From: Erinaceus europaeus
Taxonomy: Eukaryota > Chordata > Mammalia > Eulipotyphla > Erinaceidae
DNA: 64,000 nucleotides
NCBI RefSeq assembly: GCF_950295315.1
Contig: NC_080176.1
Location: forward strand, 33,631,006-33,695,005
Direction: 5' to 3'
Below, in pieces: positions 11,756 through 23,344 of this stretch. The translations under genes and the position numbers were made by a program. Within the stretch, counting starts at the first letter, position 1. Each line of letters begins with the position of its first letter. Below the pieces are notes generated by a model, which saw nothing but the letters and a program-made list of their open reading frames with translations, had not been told where the DNA came from and ran no database searches.

Positions 11756-12264
11756 TATTGTAGTAAGTCTTCTTTAAAGATATTGCAGAGACATTTCTAA
11801 AATCACCTAGGCCTGGACTATTGCAGGAAGGCTCTGATAACTGTTTAAATGTCTTTGAGTGTGATTACTCTATTCATATCTTCTGTTTCCTCCTGGTTCA
11901 GTGTGGGAAAGTTATAAACTAGAAACTCTTCCATCTCTTTCAGGTTCTCTAGTTTGGTGGCACAGAACTGTTCTTAGAAGACTCACATGATACTTTTGAT
12001 TCCTGCAGTGTTTGTTGTGACATCTCATCTCATCTCTCATATACAATCTGATTTACTTGTATCTTCCTCTTCTTTTTCTTTGATGAGCCTGGCCAAGGAT
12101 TTGTTTACCCTTTCAAGGAACCAGTACTATAGAGAACTGTCTGGCATTAGAAAACAGACACAGTAAACAGTGTAGTAGAATAGAAACCCCATAAATGACC
12201 TCCCACAAATACAGACATCTTAATTTTTTTTACAAAGGGGTCCAAAATATTAAAGGGAGAAAGC

Positions 12265-12900
12265 AGAGTCTCTGACCAGGTAGTGGCACATCTTCATTGA
12301 GTACACAGATATTATGTGTTGGTATGCTTCTAATTCTGCTTCTAAAAACCCCTTCTGTTTCATTTGGTTTAATCCCCCCTGCTTAACACTGTATTCTATT
12401 TACATAACCACTGTATTCTATTTACATAACCACTGCAGGGCACTGATTTAATCCCCACTGGTTCATGATGTGTTTTTGCTCCGCCCCCTCTCCTTGTCAC
12501 ACCCTGATTTTCACCAGTCATTTTTCTCTCCACCCTCTCTACATCACATCCTGTTTACACCCTACTTGGTAAGTATATATAAAGACAGCATTGTTCGTTT
12601 GAGTTTTTAGTTTTAGTTTAGTTTAGCTCGGCTTAGATTGTGCTGCGTCCAGCATGAATAAAGAGATACTGCCTACAGCTCAACCATGAGTCCCTGGTCA
12701 TCTGTCTCCCGTCAGTGAAGCTCAGTCTGACAATTATGTACAAGGACCTGGGGTCGAGACACCCTCCCCTCCTGCAGGGTGGGGCAGGGAGGTGGAGGGG
12801 CGCTTCAGAAGCAGTGAAGCAGGTCTGCAAGTGTCTTTCTCTCTACTTCTCCATCTTCACCCCCCTCCCAATTACTCTCTGTTCTATCAAATAAAATAGA
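12265..12900 (+). mobile_element. type 2 SINE split by the solo LTR
   Basis: 'tgaccaggtagtggcacatc' (12276) to 12316, then resuming at 12733 with 'attatgtacaaggacctggg' and the CT body to about 12900. Confidence 0.85.
12317..12732 (+). mobile_element. solo LTR with 6-bp target duplication, inside a type 2 SINE
   Basis: A 416-bp unit TGTTGGTATGC...CTGACA flanked by perfect ATTATG repeats (12311-12316 and 12733-12738). It has a TATA-like 'agtatatataaag' near 12573 and a polyadenylation signal 'tgaataaag' at 12655-12663. It contains a short tandem duplication of 'gtattctatttacataacc'. The interrupted SINE resumes after the second ATTATG. No internal retroviral sequence remains. Confidence 0.9.
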
Positions 12901-12901
12901 A

Positions 12902-13190
12902 GGGGGGGGGGGTCAGGCGTTAGCAAAGTGGGTTAAGCGCACATGATGCAAAGCACAAGGACCGGCGCTAAGGATCCCGGTTTGAACCCCTGGCTCCCCA
13001 CCTGCAGCAGAGTCGCTTCACAGGCTGTGAAGCAGATTTGCAGGTGTCTATCTTTCTCTACCTGTCTCTATCCTCCCCTCCTCTCTCTATTTCTCTATGT
13101 CATATCCAACAACAACGACAACAATAACAACTACAACAATAAAACAAGGGCAACAAAAGGGAATAAATAAACATTAAAATTAAAAAAATA
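12902..13190 (+). mobile_element. type 1 SINE
   Basis: Head 'tcaggcgttagcaaagtggg', B box 'ggtttgaaccc', tail 'acaaaagggaataaataaac'. A G run precedes it. Confidence 0.88.
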
Positions 13191-13416
13191 ATTAGAAAGG
13201 GAGGGGGAGGAAACAATGACTGTCAGTGAATTCCTCATACAAGCAATAAGTCCCAACAATAACCTTGGTGGTGGTAATCATAATCATAATATCCTTTCAA
13301 CAAGCTGTGCTGGAGAAATTGGATTAAAACATGCAGAAGAATGTCATCTTCACTTCATCTTCACTGGAGCTAAAGGAATTATGTCAAGTAAGATAAGCCA
13401 GGAAAAGAATGCATAT

Positions 13417-13750
13417 GGGGGAGTCGGCTGGTAGCAAAGCGGGTTAAGCACAGGTGGCACAAAGCACAAGGACTGGCGTAAGGATCTTGGTTAAAGGCCC
13501 CTGCTGTGGGTCGCTTCACTGTCGGTGAAGCAGGTCTGCAGGTGTCTATCTTTCTCTCTCCCTCTCTGTCTTCCCATCCTCTCTCCATTTCTCTCTGGCC
13601 TATCCAACAACAATAACTACAACAATAAAACAAAGGCAACAAAAGGGAATAAATAAATATTTAAAAAGACGACATCAATAACAACCATAACTACAACAAC
13701 AATTAAAAATAACAAGGGCAACAAAAGGGAAAATAAATATATATTTAAAA
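13417..13750 (+). mobile_element. type 1 SINE with duplicated tail
   Basis: Head 'gggggagtcggctggtagca'. The tail module 'aagggcaacaaaagggaa' type occurs twice (13630-13650 and 13710-13735). Confidence 0.85.
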
Positions 13751-13754
13751 ATTT

Positions 13755-14180
13755 TTTTTTTAAGAATGGATATGGGATGATCTCACTTATGGACAGAAAT
13801 TGAGTAGTTACAGAAAGAGGAAACACAAAGTAAAACTTGGATGTGGTGTACTACACCAAGGGAAAGGACTCTGGGGGGACAGGGAGAGGGAAAAGGAGAG
13901 GGAGAGGGGGGAGGGGGGAGAGAGAGGGAGGGGAGAGGGAGAGTGGGGAGAGGGAGAGGGAGAGGGAGAGAGAGGGCATTAGGTCTTGGTAAATGATGGC
14001 CTAAACTGAGAGTGAGAGTGTTTTACAGAACCAAGTATGGCAAGATAGGAAACTATCTATGTGCTATAAATCATTATTAACCTCCCAACTAAAAATAAAC
14101 TAACAAAAAAACCTCTATAACTGTATCTATGTGCCATAAATCATTATTAACTTCCCAACTAAAAACAAACTAACAAAAAA
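13755..14180 (+). mobile_element. L1 3' UTR fragment with GGGAGA expansion
   Basis: 'gggatgatctcacttatgga', 'tggatgtggtgtactacacc' and 'aaggactctgggg' are the L1 3' UTR of this genome. A purine-rich repeat follows, and two copies of 'tatgtgctataaatcattat' type sequence (14056-14120 and 14127-14190) mark a short duplication. Confidence 0.7.
13867..13978 (+). repeat. GGGAGA-rich purine tract
   Basis: Imperfect GGGAGA/GGGAGG units replacing part of an L1 3' UTR; all purine on this strand apart from one T near 13951. Confidence 0.93.
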
Positions 14181-14499
14181 ACCTCTATAAATCCTCTACA
14201 GTCTGTTATAGAAGGGTTTCATTCTTTCAAATGTTAAAATATTATTAGGAAAACAGGAATAAGTATTTATATTCAAATATAGAAGTATAAATTCGTGTAA
14301 CCTGTGTCCAAAATAAATAAAATGTAAACACTTATTAAAAACATTTTTATGTTAATACAGTTGCATTAGCAAATAAGATCATGTTTGCATGCAAAAAATA
14401 ATCCCATCTTGTCTTTTTATTGTTGCTCCATGCTGGACTCAGTTTAAATGTTACTTGGCATTTATACCCATGGCTGCAAATGAAACTACATTGTAATTT

Positions 14500-14775
14500 T
14501 TTTTTTATTGAGGGATTTAATGATTTACAGCAAATACAGTTGTTGGCAGGTGAAGAAGATGAATTCATTATTCTTTATAGCTGAGTCATATTCCATTGTG
14601 CATATAGACCCCATAACTTGCCCAGCTCATCTGCTGTTTGACACCTAGGTTGCTTCCAGGCTTTGGCTATTGCAAACTGTGTTGCTATGAACATATGAAC
14701 AGATAATTTTGGATGGGTGTGTTTGGTTCCATAGGATAGATCCCCAGGAGAGGAATTGCTGGGTCGTAGGTTTTT
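14500..14775 (-). mobile_element. L1 ORF2 3' end fragment, minus strand
   Basis: Complement of the conserved L1 tail ('attccattgtgcatatagac', 'aggttgcttccaggctttgg', 'agatccccaggagaggaatt'). Truncated at both ends. Confidence 0.8.
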
Positions 14776-14984
14776 TTGTTTTTTGTTTTCCTGTTTCTAA
14801 GTTGGTAACAAGAATACTTTTTGAAATTAGTTGGGAAGTATTCTCTTATCAGGAAAGTTACTCAAATGCTTGCTGCGAATTATTTATAAAACTATCCAGA
14901 TATATCTATGTGTCAACAACTATAAACTATTACCAGCTCCCAGTAAAAATAAATTTTGAAAAACCACTCGTCTAGATAAATTAT

Positions 14985-15126
14985 TATGGGGCAGTGGTAG
15001 AAAGCATAACGGTTATGCAAAGAGACTCTCAAGCCTGAGGCTCCAAAGTCCGAGGTTCAAGCCCCCGCACTGCAAGCCAGAGCTGAGAAGTATACTGGTA
15101 GGTAGGTAGGTAGGTAGGTAGGAGGG

Positions 15127-15175
<49 letters not shown>

Positions 15176-15205
15176 AAGCAGGCAGGCAGACAGGAAGGAA
15201 GGAAT
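14985..15205 (+). mobile_element. type 3 SINE ending in GTAG/GCAG repeats
   Basis: Head 'ggggcagtggtagaaagcat', B box 'gaggttcaagccc', then tandem tetranucleotides (15095-15190) in place of the A tail. Confidence 0.82.
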
Positions 15206-15374
15206 ATAGGTTATTATAATATGGTTCCTAACTGCTGATTCAATTAGTATGGTGGTTATAGGAATATTCAGTATATATACTTTGGATAATCTAGATTTAT
15301 CAGGAATTTGACTGTTTCTCCAAAACACTTTTTCATCTTTAATTTGCAGCATCTGTAAGTATATTTACTCTTTT

Positions 15375-15580
15375 CTTAAAAAAATTATCTTTATTTAATG
15401 GGTAGAGACAGCATGAAATTAAGAGAAGAGGGAGATAGAGAGACAGAGAGACACCTGCAGTCCTGCTTCACCACTCGCAAAGCTTTCCCCCTGCAAGTGG
15501 GGACCGGGGGCTTGAACCTGAGTCCTTGCGTACCGTAACATGTGCGCTCAACCAGGTGTGCCACCACCCGACCCCTATAT
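15375..15580 (-). mobile_element. type 2 SINE
   Basis: Reverse copy 'gcaaagctttccccctgcaa' ... 'aggtgtgccaccacccgacc'. Confidence 0.88.
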
Positions 15581-16034
15581 TCTCTTTCATGTCAGGACTT
15601 GTATGAGATCCTGAATTTAATCCCTAGCATGTATATGCCAGTGATGCTCTGGTTCTCTCATTAAAATAAATAAAACAACAAAAAAAGAGGGGGAAAAAAA
15701 TCCTACATGACAATATGGATTAATCTGAGAGACAGTATGCTTAAAAAATACATATTGTATGTATATAATGAACAATACTGCATTACTGCCACACACATAC
15801 ACATACATAAATATATACATAGTACTAAGTACCTAAAATTTTGATAAGAAGGTAGACTTCATGTTAAGTGTTGTCACCACAATAATAAAAACTGCTTTGG
15901 AATAGAAAAGAGATTTCTGAGGAGAGTAAACACCTTAGTTAAGTACTGCAGTTTAAATATAAATCTTTAAATATACTTCAGTTCTGCTTTCTGAACAATT
16001 AATTTAGCAGATTCAGACTCTAGTTCTACAGGGA

Positions 16035-16196
16035 TGACTGGTTGGGGACATGGCTGAGCTCATGTTACCAATAACCCAGGTTTAAACCGCAGCGCCCAGC
16101 CGGTGGAGGTGAGGGGATGACGGACAGGGTAAGCAGACACTTCAAAAGCAGTGAAGCAGGGCTCCCGTTATCTTTTTCTCTCTTCCTCTCAGATAC

Positions 16197-16227
<31 letters not shown>

Positions 16228-16240
16228 CACAGACATATAT

Positions 16241-16271
<31 letters not shown>

Positions 16272-16275
16272 TTTC
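16035..16275 (+). mobile_element. type 2-like SINE with GATA tail
   Basis: 'gactggttggggacatggct' head, 'cttcaaaagcagtgaagcag' body, ending in GATA/GACA repeats (16196-16271). Confidence 0.7.
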
Positions 16276-16739
16276 TAAAAAAGGCATCAAGAGCATGGAT
16301 TCATCTTGTAAGCACCAAATTCGAACAAATAACCGTGGTGGCAATAAAATTTAAGAAAACAAAAAAAAAATCTAGTTCTAAATCTTTATGAATTTTAATA
16401 TAAAAGGATAACTACAAAAGGCAACCAAGATGCAAGATATTTTTTAAGTCCTTTTAATCATATAGTATATCTGATTTATTTATTTTGGGCAGAGCTAAAA
16501 AGACCATGAGGTGGACAGGGGAGGTAGAAAATCAAGGAGGAGAAGGAGTCAGAGGGGAAAAGAGGGGAAAGGAGGAATATTTGTTTATCTTTCTCTGGAT
16601 AACTATCTATTCAGAGTCTTTGCTCATTTTCTGAAATCAATTGTAAACCATTAAACCCCCATAAAGAAATTTTTTAAAAAATCTAATAGAAGAAAGAAAG
16701 AGAGAAAAAATAATAATACTCAAACCATATCTGCAACCT

Positions 16740-16880
16740 TGAGAAAACCACTAGAATGTCAATGATAAAATCGGGGGACACAGAACTCTAGTGGTAGGAA
16801 TGGTGTGGAATTGTACCTATTATCTTGTAATTCTGTAAAGTTATGCTAAATCACTAATAAAAATTATGATAAATATATAA
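16740..16880 (+). repeat. family A 3' end fragment
   Basis: 'cacagaactctagtggtagg' and 'aatcactaataaaaattat' match the 3' end of family A. Confidence 0.6.
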
Positions 16881-16884
16881 ATAT

Positions 16885-17055
16885 AAGAGCAGCGGAGATA
16901 GCATAAAGGTTATGCAGACTCTCATGCCTGAGGCTCCTAAGTCTCAGGTTCAATCCCCCACACCACCATAAGCCAGAGCTGTGCAGTGCTCTAGTGTTTC
17001 TGTCTGTCTCTGTCTCTCTGAATCGCTCTCAAAAATAAAATAAATAAAATATATG
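16885..17055 (+). mobile_element. type 3 SINE
   Basis: 'agcagcggagatagcataaa' head, 'caggttcaatcccccacacc', tail 'aaataaaataaataaaatat'. Confidence 0.87.
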
Positions 17056-17259
17056 ACTATGCATAGGCATGTTCTGACACAAAAAATAAAGTAAAATAAA
17101 ATAAAAGGTTCTGTTCTACAGATGATGGTTAGCTAACAGAAAACTCAGTAATAGCAGAAAGGTAATACAAAAGAAAAAAAACACAGAATAATAGAATAAA
17201 CACTGTCTTAATTGGATGAAGAAAAAGGAGGAGAAATTTAGATAAAAAAGGAAAATGGA

Positions 17260-17524
17260 GGGAGTCAGGCTGTAGCGCAGTGGGTTAAGCGCAGGTGGCG
17301 CAAAGCGCCTGCGTAAGGTTCCCGGTTCAAGCCCCTGGCTCCCCACCTGCAGGGGAGTCGCTTCACAGGCGGTGAAGCAGGTCTGCAGGTGTCTGTCTTT
17401 CTCTCCCCCTCTCTGTCTTCCCCTCCTCTCTCCATTTCTCTCTGTCCTATCCAACAACGATGACATCAATAACTACAACAATGAAACAACAAGGGCAACA
17501 AAAGGGAATCAATAAAATAAATTT
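17260..17524 (+). mobile_element. type 1 SINE, tail duplicated by L1 insertion
   Basis: Head 'gggagtcaggctgtagcgca', B box 'ggttcaagccc'. Its last 48 bp recur at 17885-17932 after the inserted L1. Confidence 0.9.
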
Positions 17525-17884
17525 TAAATTTTTCTTTTTCTTTTTTTTTTTTTTTTTTTTTCTCCCCACCCACCCACCCATCCCAGAGTCTTTTACTCCA
17601 ATTCCATTTCAGGTTCGACTTGTGTTTTCTTTTCTAATCTTGTTTTTCAACTTCGGCCTGAGAGTGAGATCATCCCATATTCATCCTTCTGTTTCTGACT
17701 TATTTCACTCAACATGATTTTTTCAAGGTCCATCCAAGATCGGCTGAAAACGGTGAAGTCACCATTTTTTACAGCTGAGTAGTATTCCATTGTGTATATA
17801 TACCACAACTTGCTCAGCCACTCATCTGTTGTTGGACACCTGGGTTGCTTCCAGGTTTTGGCTATTACAAATTGTGCTGCTGTG
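17525..17884 (-). mobile_element. short L1 insertion, minus strand, with 48-bp target duplication
   Basis: A T run (17531-17561) is the complemented poly-A tail. It is followed by L1 3' UTR and ORF2 end ('cagagtcttttactccaatt', 'catcccatattcatccttct', 'tggttgcttccaggttttgg'-like). It sits in the tail of the type 1 SINE 17260-17524; 48 bp of that tail are repeated after the L1 (17477-17524 and 17885-17932). Confidence 0.85.
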
Positions 17885-18141
17885 AACAATGAAACAACAA
17901 GGGCAACAAAAGGGAATCAATAAAATAAATTTAAAAATTTTCTAAAAAAAAAAGGAAAATGGAAAAAACATTCTAAGAAATAAAGGAATATTTTATCAAT
18001 TTATGCAGCTCAGCATGTAACATAGTAAAGTGTTGGACTCTGACACTTGAGCCTGTTGAACTTAAACTATCGAGTTCAATTCCTGGCATCACATGTGTCA
18101 AACTGATGCTCTGTTTCAAAACCTTTAAAAAATATTTATCA

Positions 18142-18470
18142 GGGGGGTCAGGTGGTAGCACAGCAGGATAAGCACACATGAAATGAAGCATAGGGATTCC
18201 GGTTCAAGGCCCCAGCTCCCCACCTGCAAAGGAGTTGCTTCACAAGTGGTGACACAGGTCTGCAGGAGTCTATCTTTCTCTCCCCTCTCTGTCTTCATAT
18301 CCTCTCTCGATTTCCCTCTGTCTTGTCCAACAATAACAACACCAATGGCAACAATAACAACAAGGGCAACAAAATTGAGAGAAAAAAAAAAAAAGCTTCC
18401 AGAAACAATGGGTTTGTATTGCAGGCAGTGAGTCCCAGTAATAAACCTGGAGCCAAAAAAAATTAAGTAA
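18142..18470 (+). mobile_element. type 1 SINE
   Basis: Head 'ggggtcaggtggtagcacag', body 'cacctgcaaaggagttgctt', ending with 'ataaacctggagccaaaaaa'. Confidence 0.85.
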
Positions 18471-18734
18471 AAATAAATAAATTACCTATAAAAATATTTA
18501 TCAGTATCAACAACTGCTATAAATAAAAGCAACTAAACTCACCAGTTAAATGCCAGATTATTCCCACGGAATTTTAAAGAAGCAGAAATTCTATATACAG
18601 TATTTATTTGTGTACAAAACACATATAAATATCAATTTTCACAGTAGTTTTTTTCATAATCCTGTCAAAATCCCAAGATAGCTCAAACTATTGACCCAGA
18701 GGTGAATTCAAAATACTGTGTTATAGACATACAA

Positions 18735-18773
18735 CGAGAGAGAGAGAGAGGGTGGGGGAGAGAGAGAGAGAGA
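18735..18773 (+). repeat. GA repeat
   Basis: Two GA runs around a GGTGGGG interruption. Confidence 0.93.
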
Positions 18774-18824
18774 ACAAATTACTGATATACTAAGAACATG
18801 AATGAACCTTAAAGACATTTTACT

Positions 18825-19140
18825 GGGGGGTCGGGCACTAGAGCAGTGGGTTAAGTGCACGTGGCACAAAGTGCACAGGATCCCAGTTCGAGCCCCCAGC
18901 TGTAGGGGCGGTGAAGCAGGTCTGCAGGTGTCTATCCTTCTCTCCTCCTCTCTGTCTTCCCCTCCTCTCTCCATTTCTCTCTGTCCTATCCAACAACAAC
19001 ATCAATAACAGTGATAATAATAACTACAACAATGATAAAACCAGGGCAAAAAAAAAGGGAAAAAAAGGCCTCCAAGAGCAGTGGATTCATGGTGCAGGCA
19101 CCGAGCCCCAGCAAATAACCCTCAAGGCAGAAGAAAAAAA
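18825..19140 (+). mobile_element. type 1 SINE, long variant
   Basis: Head 'ggggggtcgggcactagagc', shortened body, and terminal 'cagtggattcatggtgcagg' extension before the L1. Confidence 0.87.
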
Positions 19141-20318
19141 AAAAACATTTTACTGGCAAAAACTATCAAATACTTAGAGGAAAATATTGGCAGAACTCTT
19201 TTGCGCATAAATCTTAAAGACATCTTCAATGAAACGAATCCATTTACAAAGAAGACTAACGCAAGTATAAACCTATGGGACTACATCAAATTAAAAGGCT
19301 TCTGCACAGCAAAAGAAACCAATGCCCAAACCAAGAGACCCCTCAAAGAATGGGAGATCTTTACATGCACAGACTCTCATGCCTGAGGTTCCTAAATCCC
19401 AGGTTCAATCCCCCACACCACCATAAGCCAACGCTGGGCAGTGCTCTGGTGTTTCTCTGTCTTTCTCTCAGACATCAGACAAGAGTTTAATATATGAGAC
19501 AAGAGTTTAATAACCAAAAGATATAAACAGCTTGCCAAACTCAACCACAAGAAAACAATAACCCCATCCAAAAATGGGGAAGAGAACATGGATAGAATAA
19601 GAATATTCACCTCAGAAGAAATCCAAAAGGCTGAGAAACACATGAAAAAATGCTCCAAGTCTTTGATTGTCAGAGAAATGCAAATAAAGACAACAATGAG
19701 ATAACACTTTACTCCTGTGAGGATGTCATACATTAGAAAAGGTAGCAGCAACAAATGGTGGAGAGGTTGTGGGGTCAAAGGAACCCTCCTGCACTGCTGG
19801 TGGAAATGTAAATCGGTCCAACCCCTGTGGAGAGCAGTCTGGAGAATTCTCAGAAGGCTAGAAATGGACCTACCCTATGATCCTGCAATTCCTCTCCTGG
19901 GGATATATCCTAAGGAACCCAACACACCCATCCAAAAAGATTTGTGTATACCTATGGTCCACAGCAGCACAATTTGTAATAGCCAAAGCCTGGAAGCAAC
20001 CCAGGTGTCCAACAACAGATGAGTGGCTGAGAAAACAGAAGGATGAGTATGGGATGATCTCACTCTCAGGCAGAAGTTGAAAAGCAAGATCAGAAGAGAA
20101 AACACAAGTAGAACCTAAACTGGAGTTGGTGTATTGCATCAAAGTAAAAGAGTCTGGGGTGGGTGGGGGGAGAGTACAGGTACTGGAAATGGATGACAGA
20201 GGACCTAGTGGGGGTTGTATTGTTATGTGGAAAACTTAGAAATGTTATGCATGTACAAACTACTGTATTTACTGTCGAATGTAGAACATTAATCCAATAA
20301 AGAAATTTTTTAAAAAAA
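19141..20318 (+). mobile_element. L1 ORF2 carboxy-terminal part and 3' UTR
   Basis: Codes for L1 segments such as YLEENIGRTLLRINLKD and SINLWDYIKLKGFCTAKET, then [27 protein letters not shown] and the 3' UTR 'ggagttggtgtattgcatca', ending 'ccaataaagaaatttttt'. A type 3 SINE interrupts near 19360-19480 and a short internal deletion lies near 20030. The A-rich tail ends before 'acattttactggcaaaa', a repeat of the sequence at 19144 and a likely target duplication. Confidence 0.88.
19360..19485 (+). mobile_element. type 3 SINE in L1
   Basis: 'agactctcatgcctgaggtt' and 'caggttcaatcccccacacc'. The L1 phrase 'gacaagagtttaata' occurs twice right after it. Confidence 0.83.
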
Positions 20319-20559
20319 CATTTTACTGGCAAAAGCAATCAGGCAAGTATATAATGAATGGCTTAGTTTTTTATGCAAGTCTAGAGAAAAATCTAGCTAG
20401 TACCATGATGTCAGAAAGGAAATCAGCTTGCTGGATTTGGATGAAAGAAGAGAAAATGGCTGGGAGTGAATTACAAGAGAATTCCAGGAACAACAAAAAT
20501 GTTGTTGAATGTGGTAATTCACTGAGGCTTACACATTTATTTGTACATTTTAAAACAGA

Positions 20560-21150
20560 TGCATGTCTACCATCTCTCCAGATTATACCTTTAGCCCACC
20601 TGCAGGTTAGCTGTCAGGCTCAGGCAAAAATCAGTAAAGTCATGGGCCCCTCGGAAAATACCTTAAATAGACCTAGTAGCTTTTTCCAAAATGGAGACCC
20701 TAAATCTTATCTGCTGTATTCTTACTGATAGTTTCCAGATTATTAAACAATTTGTTCTGCTTTTTATCTTAATGCTTCTCAGACACCAAGTTGCAGATGC
20801 TACTATGACGCCAACCTGACTTCCCTGGGCAGATGACCTCACCAATGTACTCTGGACCCATATCTCTCCAGACCCCTGCACCACTAAGGAAAGATAGATG
20901 GAAGTATGCATCGACCTGCCTATGCCCAAGTCCAGTGGGAAAGCAATTATAGAAGCCAGACCTCGCACCTTCTGTACCCCATAATAATTCTGGGCCCATA
21001 CTCCCAGAGGGATAAAGAATAGGAAAGCTTCCAATGGAGGGGATGTGATTCAGAATTCTGGTGGTGGGAACTGTATGGAATTGTACCCCTCTTTTTCTAC
21101 AGTCTTGCCGATCATTATTAAATCAATTTTAAAAAATAGATGCATGTCAT
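20560..21150 (+). repeat. family A, copy 2 (3' part)
   Basis: Shares 'gtcatgggcccctcggaa', 'ttattaaacaatttgttctg', 'aagcaattatagaagccaga' and 'tctggtggtgggaactgtat' with other copies, ending in A-rich sequence near 21150. Confidence 0.75.
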
Positions 21151-22480
21151 CATAAAAAAAAACTGAATGAAGTTAATTTAATAAAACTGATCAAGCAAAA
21201 TATTTACTTATAAGCAATACAGGACGATAGTGAAGCAATAGTACTCAGGTTCAACCAAATACATTAAAGGAAAAACAATACTGTAGTTAAACTTTCTCTC
21301 TCATTCTGTCACTGTTTCTGGTTTTCTCTCTGAAAAAGTTACCCCCATTGGTGAAGTGTTGATGATGACCAAAAAAAATCAAAAATATATTTTCCCAAAT
21401 GTAATTAAAATTTTATTTGACCCTTAAGTTAAAATAAAGCCATAATGGAAATTTGAAAGCATTTGTAATTGGATAGTAATTAATAAAAATTTATGAAAAG
21501 TTTCTTAGAAATACTTAAGAGAAAAACAAAATTAAATACTTAAGAAGACTAATGAATTAATGGTCCTATTCAAGTTAGAAAAACAACATGGGGTGGAGAA
21601 CAGCAGTAATAGATTATTAAACAACAACAAAAAAACATAATGGTGACAGTTCATCAACCTAAAATGTGAGTCTTCAAAAGGATGAAAAGAAAAATCAATA
21701 AATCCCAAATGAAACTGTTCAAAAAAGTATACTCTAATATATAAATGCACAATATTGAGAATGAAAGCAGGTATTGTTTAAGTACAGGAACAGCAGAACT
21801 TTAGGTATATTCCAACAGAATGTGGTTACAAACAAAAAGTGGTTACTACAGATCACTGCATGATTCATCACCATGATCATGCAGTTATACTTACCGCCAA
21901 CAGAAGACACATTTATTTGCACAAGCCAAGCTTGGGGTGGTTTCCATGCATCGATGGCTTTCAATGCCATAGAATGTATGTTTATAGCAACCTCCTCTCC
22001 CTCTGAGCATCGACTATGAAAGATACAAACAAACAGCAATCTAAATAAAATCCTCAAAGCAAGAAAGCAAAACATCAAGACATCACTTTACATAAGAAAT
22101 TGTGTTTCCTGAGTATAAGCACCCCACTGGTGATCTGTATGGTGCAGAAAATTAACATTATAATATTAATTGTATTGATAGTGCTTTAGATTTTCTAAAA
22201 CCCAGTGAAATAAAACTATAATTTATTAACTATGAAAGCTACTGAAACTCTCGTTTTTAAATCCATCCGACTGCTTCAAATAACATCAGTGCAGTATATA
22301 ATACCAAGGAGTAGATCAGATAGGTTTCTAGAACAGATGGTGGCACTATTGATATGAAAAAAGTGTTCCTGTTTCTAATAAATGGAGGTGGGTACAGAAA
22401 CGCATGGAGTATATACTACCTCAATTAAATAGTAGAACATGAACATCCTGGGAACGTTGAAAGGACATGTAAGCAAACTA
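21150..22480. other. intronic sequence around the TYW1 exon at 21895
   Basis: Apart from the exon, no clear interspersed repeat. It is one of the longer repeat-poor intervals, as expected near a conserved exon. Confidence 0.55.
21895..22013 (-). CDS. TYW1: TYW1 internal exon with radical-SAM cluster motif
   Basis: Read on the minus strand, this 119-nt stretch follows an acceptor (ttcatag) and ends at a consensus donor (GGCG then gtaag). It encodes 39 whole codons plus two bases, with no stop. The product starts [12 protein letters not shown] and ends in CANKCVFCW, the CxxxCxxC motif that binds the 4Fe-4S cluster of radical-SAM enzymes. TYW1 uses this cluster with S-adenosylmethionine and pyruvate to convert N1-methylguanosine-37 of tRNA-Phe to 4-demethylwyosine, an early step of wybutosine synthesis. 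The two trailing bases CG are completed to an Arg codon by the first base of the exon at 8643-8752. Identification is by recalled similarity to mammalian TYW1. A TYW1 paralogue such as TYW1B of primates cannot be excluded, but the exon looks functional. Confidence 0.93.
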
Positions 22481-22484
22481 CTCA

Positions 22485-22620
22485 GTAAGGAGGTGGCTCA
22501 GATTCAGGGTGCATGCCCTCCATGTGTGAGGCCTTGGGTTCTATTCCCAACACCACACATAAATGGCAAAGTGCTGCTCTGGTTTCTCTCTGGGGAAGAT
22601 AAAGAAAAGAAAAAGAAACA
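22485..22620 (+). mobile_element. type 3-like SINE fragment
   Basis: 'gtgtgaggccttgggttcta' and 'cacataaatggcaaagtgct' resemble the second half of a tRNA-derived SINE, followed by an A-rich tail. Confidence 0.6.
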
Positions 22621-23041
22621 GACCACTAGAAAAGGGAGGGGACATTATTTAATATGCAAGTGGAAATGGCACAGAAATAGTGGAATCTCAAGAAATAAAG
22701 AGATAAACTACAGGATTCACAAACCAGGATTTTTAAGGAGATTTGTGTAAGACAAGTTGGTTTCCATAAAGGCAAATCCTGTGGAGTCATGCAAATGAGG
22801 TCCTGATGACGTGCCTCATGGTATTTATGGAGAAAGGGTGGGGGGTGTAACTAAAGTGGTACAAGCACTGGCATTACCCATTGGGGATGGGGGTGAGGTG
22901 GGATGGGACACAGATGGAAGCAGTGAAAAAAAATAAGATACTGAACATAAAATGCAATGGAACTAACAGCAACAACCAAGGAGATACAAATCAATCGGTA
23001 TTTATACATACACAGAAATAAACATACACACAATAGTGTAA

Positions 23042-23275
23042 AACCCAGTAGCCCCCATTATGTGGAGTAGGTTCTAAGACCGCCACTGGATGCCTGAAGC
23101 CACAAACAATACTGAACCTTATCTATGTTGTTTTCTACATATACACACTGGGGGTAGTTGAATTTATACATTTAGCAATCAACAACAATAACTATGAATA
23201 AGATGGATCATAAGTAAATCATGTGAGTGTGACCATGCAACTCAAACTCTCTTTGTACAGACTTTTTTTTTTGGA
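23042..23275 (+). mobile_element. old DNA-transposon fossil (Tigger-like)
   Basis: 'ggttctaagaccgccactgg' followed by 'atgcctgaagccacaaacaa' and 'actgaaccttatctatg' resembles the terminal region of pogo/Tigger-type elements shared by mammals. Diverged; family name is tentative. Confidence 0.5.
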
Positions 23276-23344
23276 ACAAAGAAAGTAAATATGCAGATGG
23301 AGAGAGGCCAATGTGCATTAGTGTATATTATGACATTGTTTCAG

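Larger units (their letters stand above)
9590..12130 (-). mobile_element. L1 ORF2 (RT region) fragment, minus strand, interrupted
   Basis: Complement of L1 ORF2 reads down from 12130. It includes the region upstream of RT (11760-12130) and RT with 'atcatgtggtttttctggtt' near 10600 and 'ctatcatatcatgtgcaaat' near 10320. It is split by the plus-strand L1 at 10840-11755, a type 1 SINE (9760-10050) and a type 3 SINE (10145-10285). Confidence 0.8.

Noticed and set aside
21734..22078. 114-codon minus-strand open frame covering the TYW1 exon
   Set aside because: It reads the exon in the wrong frame; the frame with the CxxxCxxC motif and correct splice phase is the real one.
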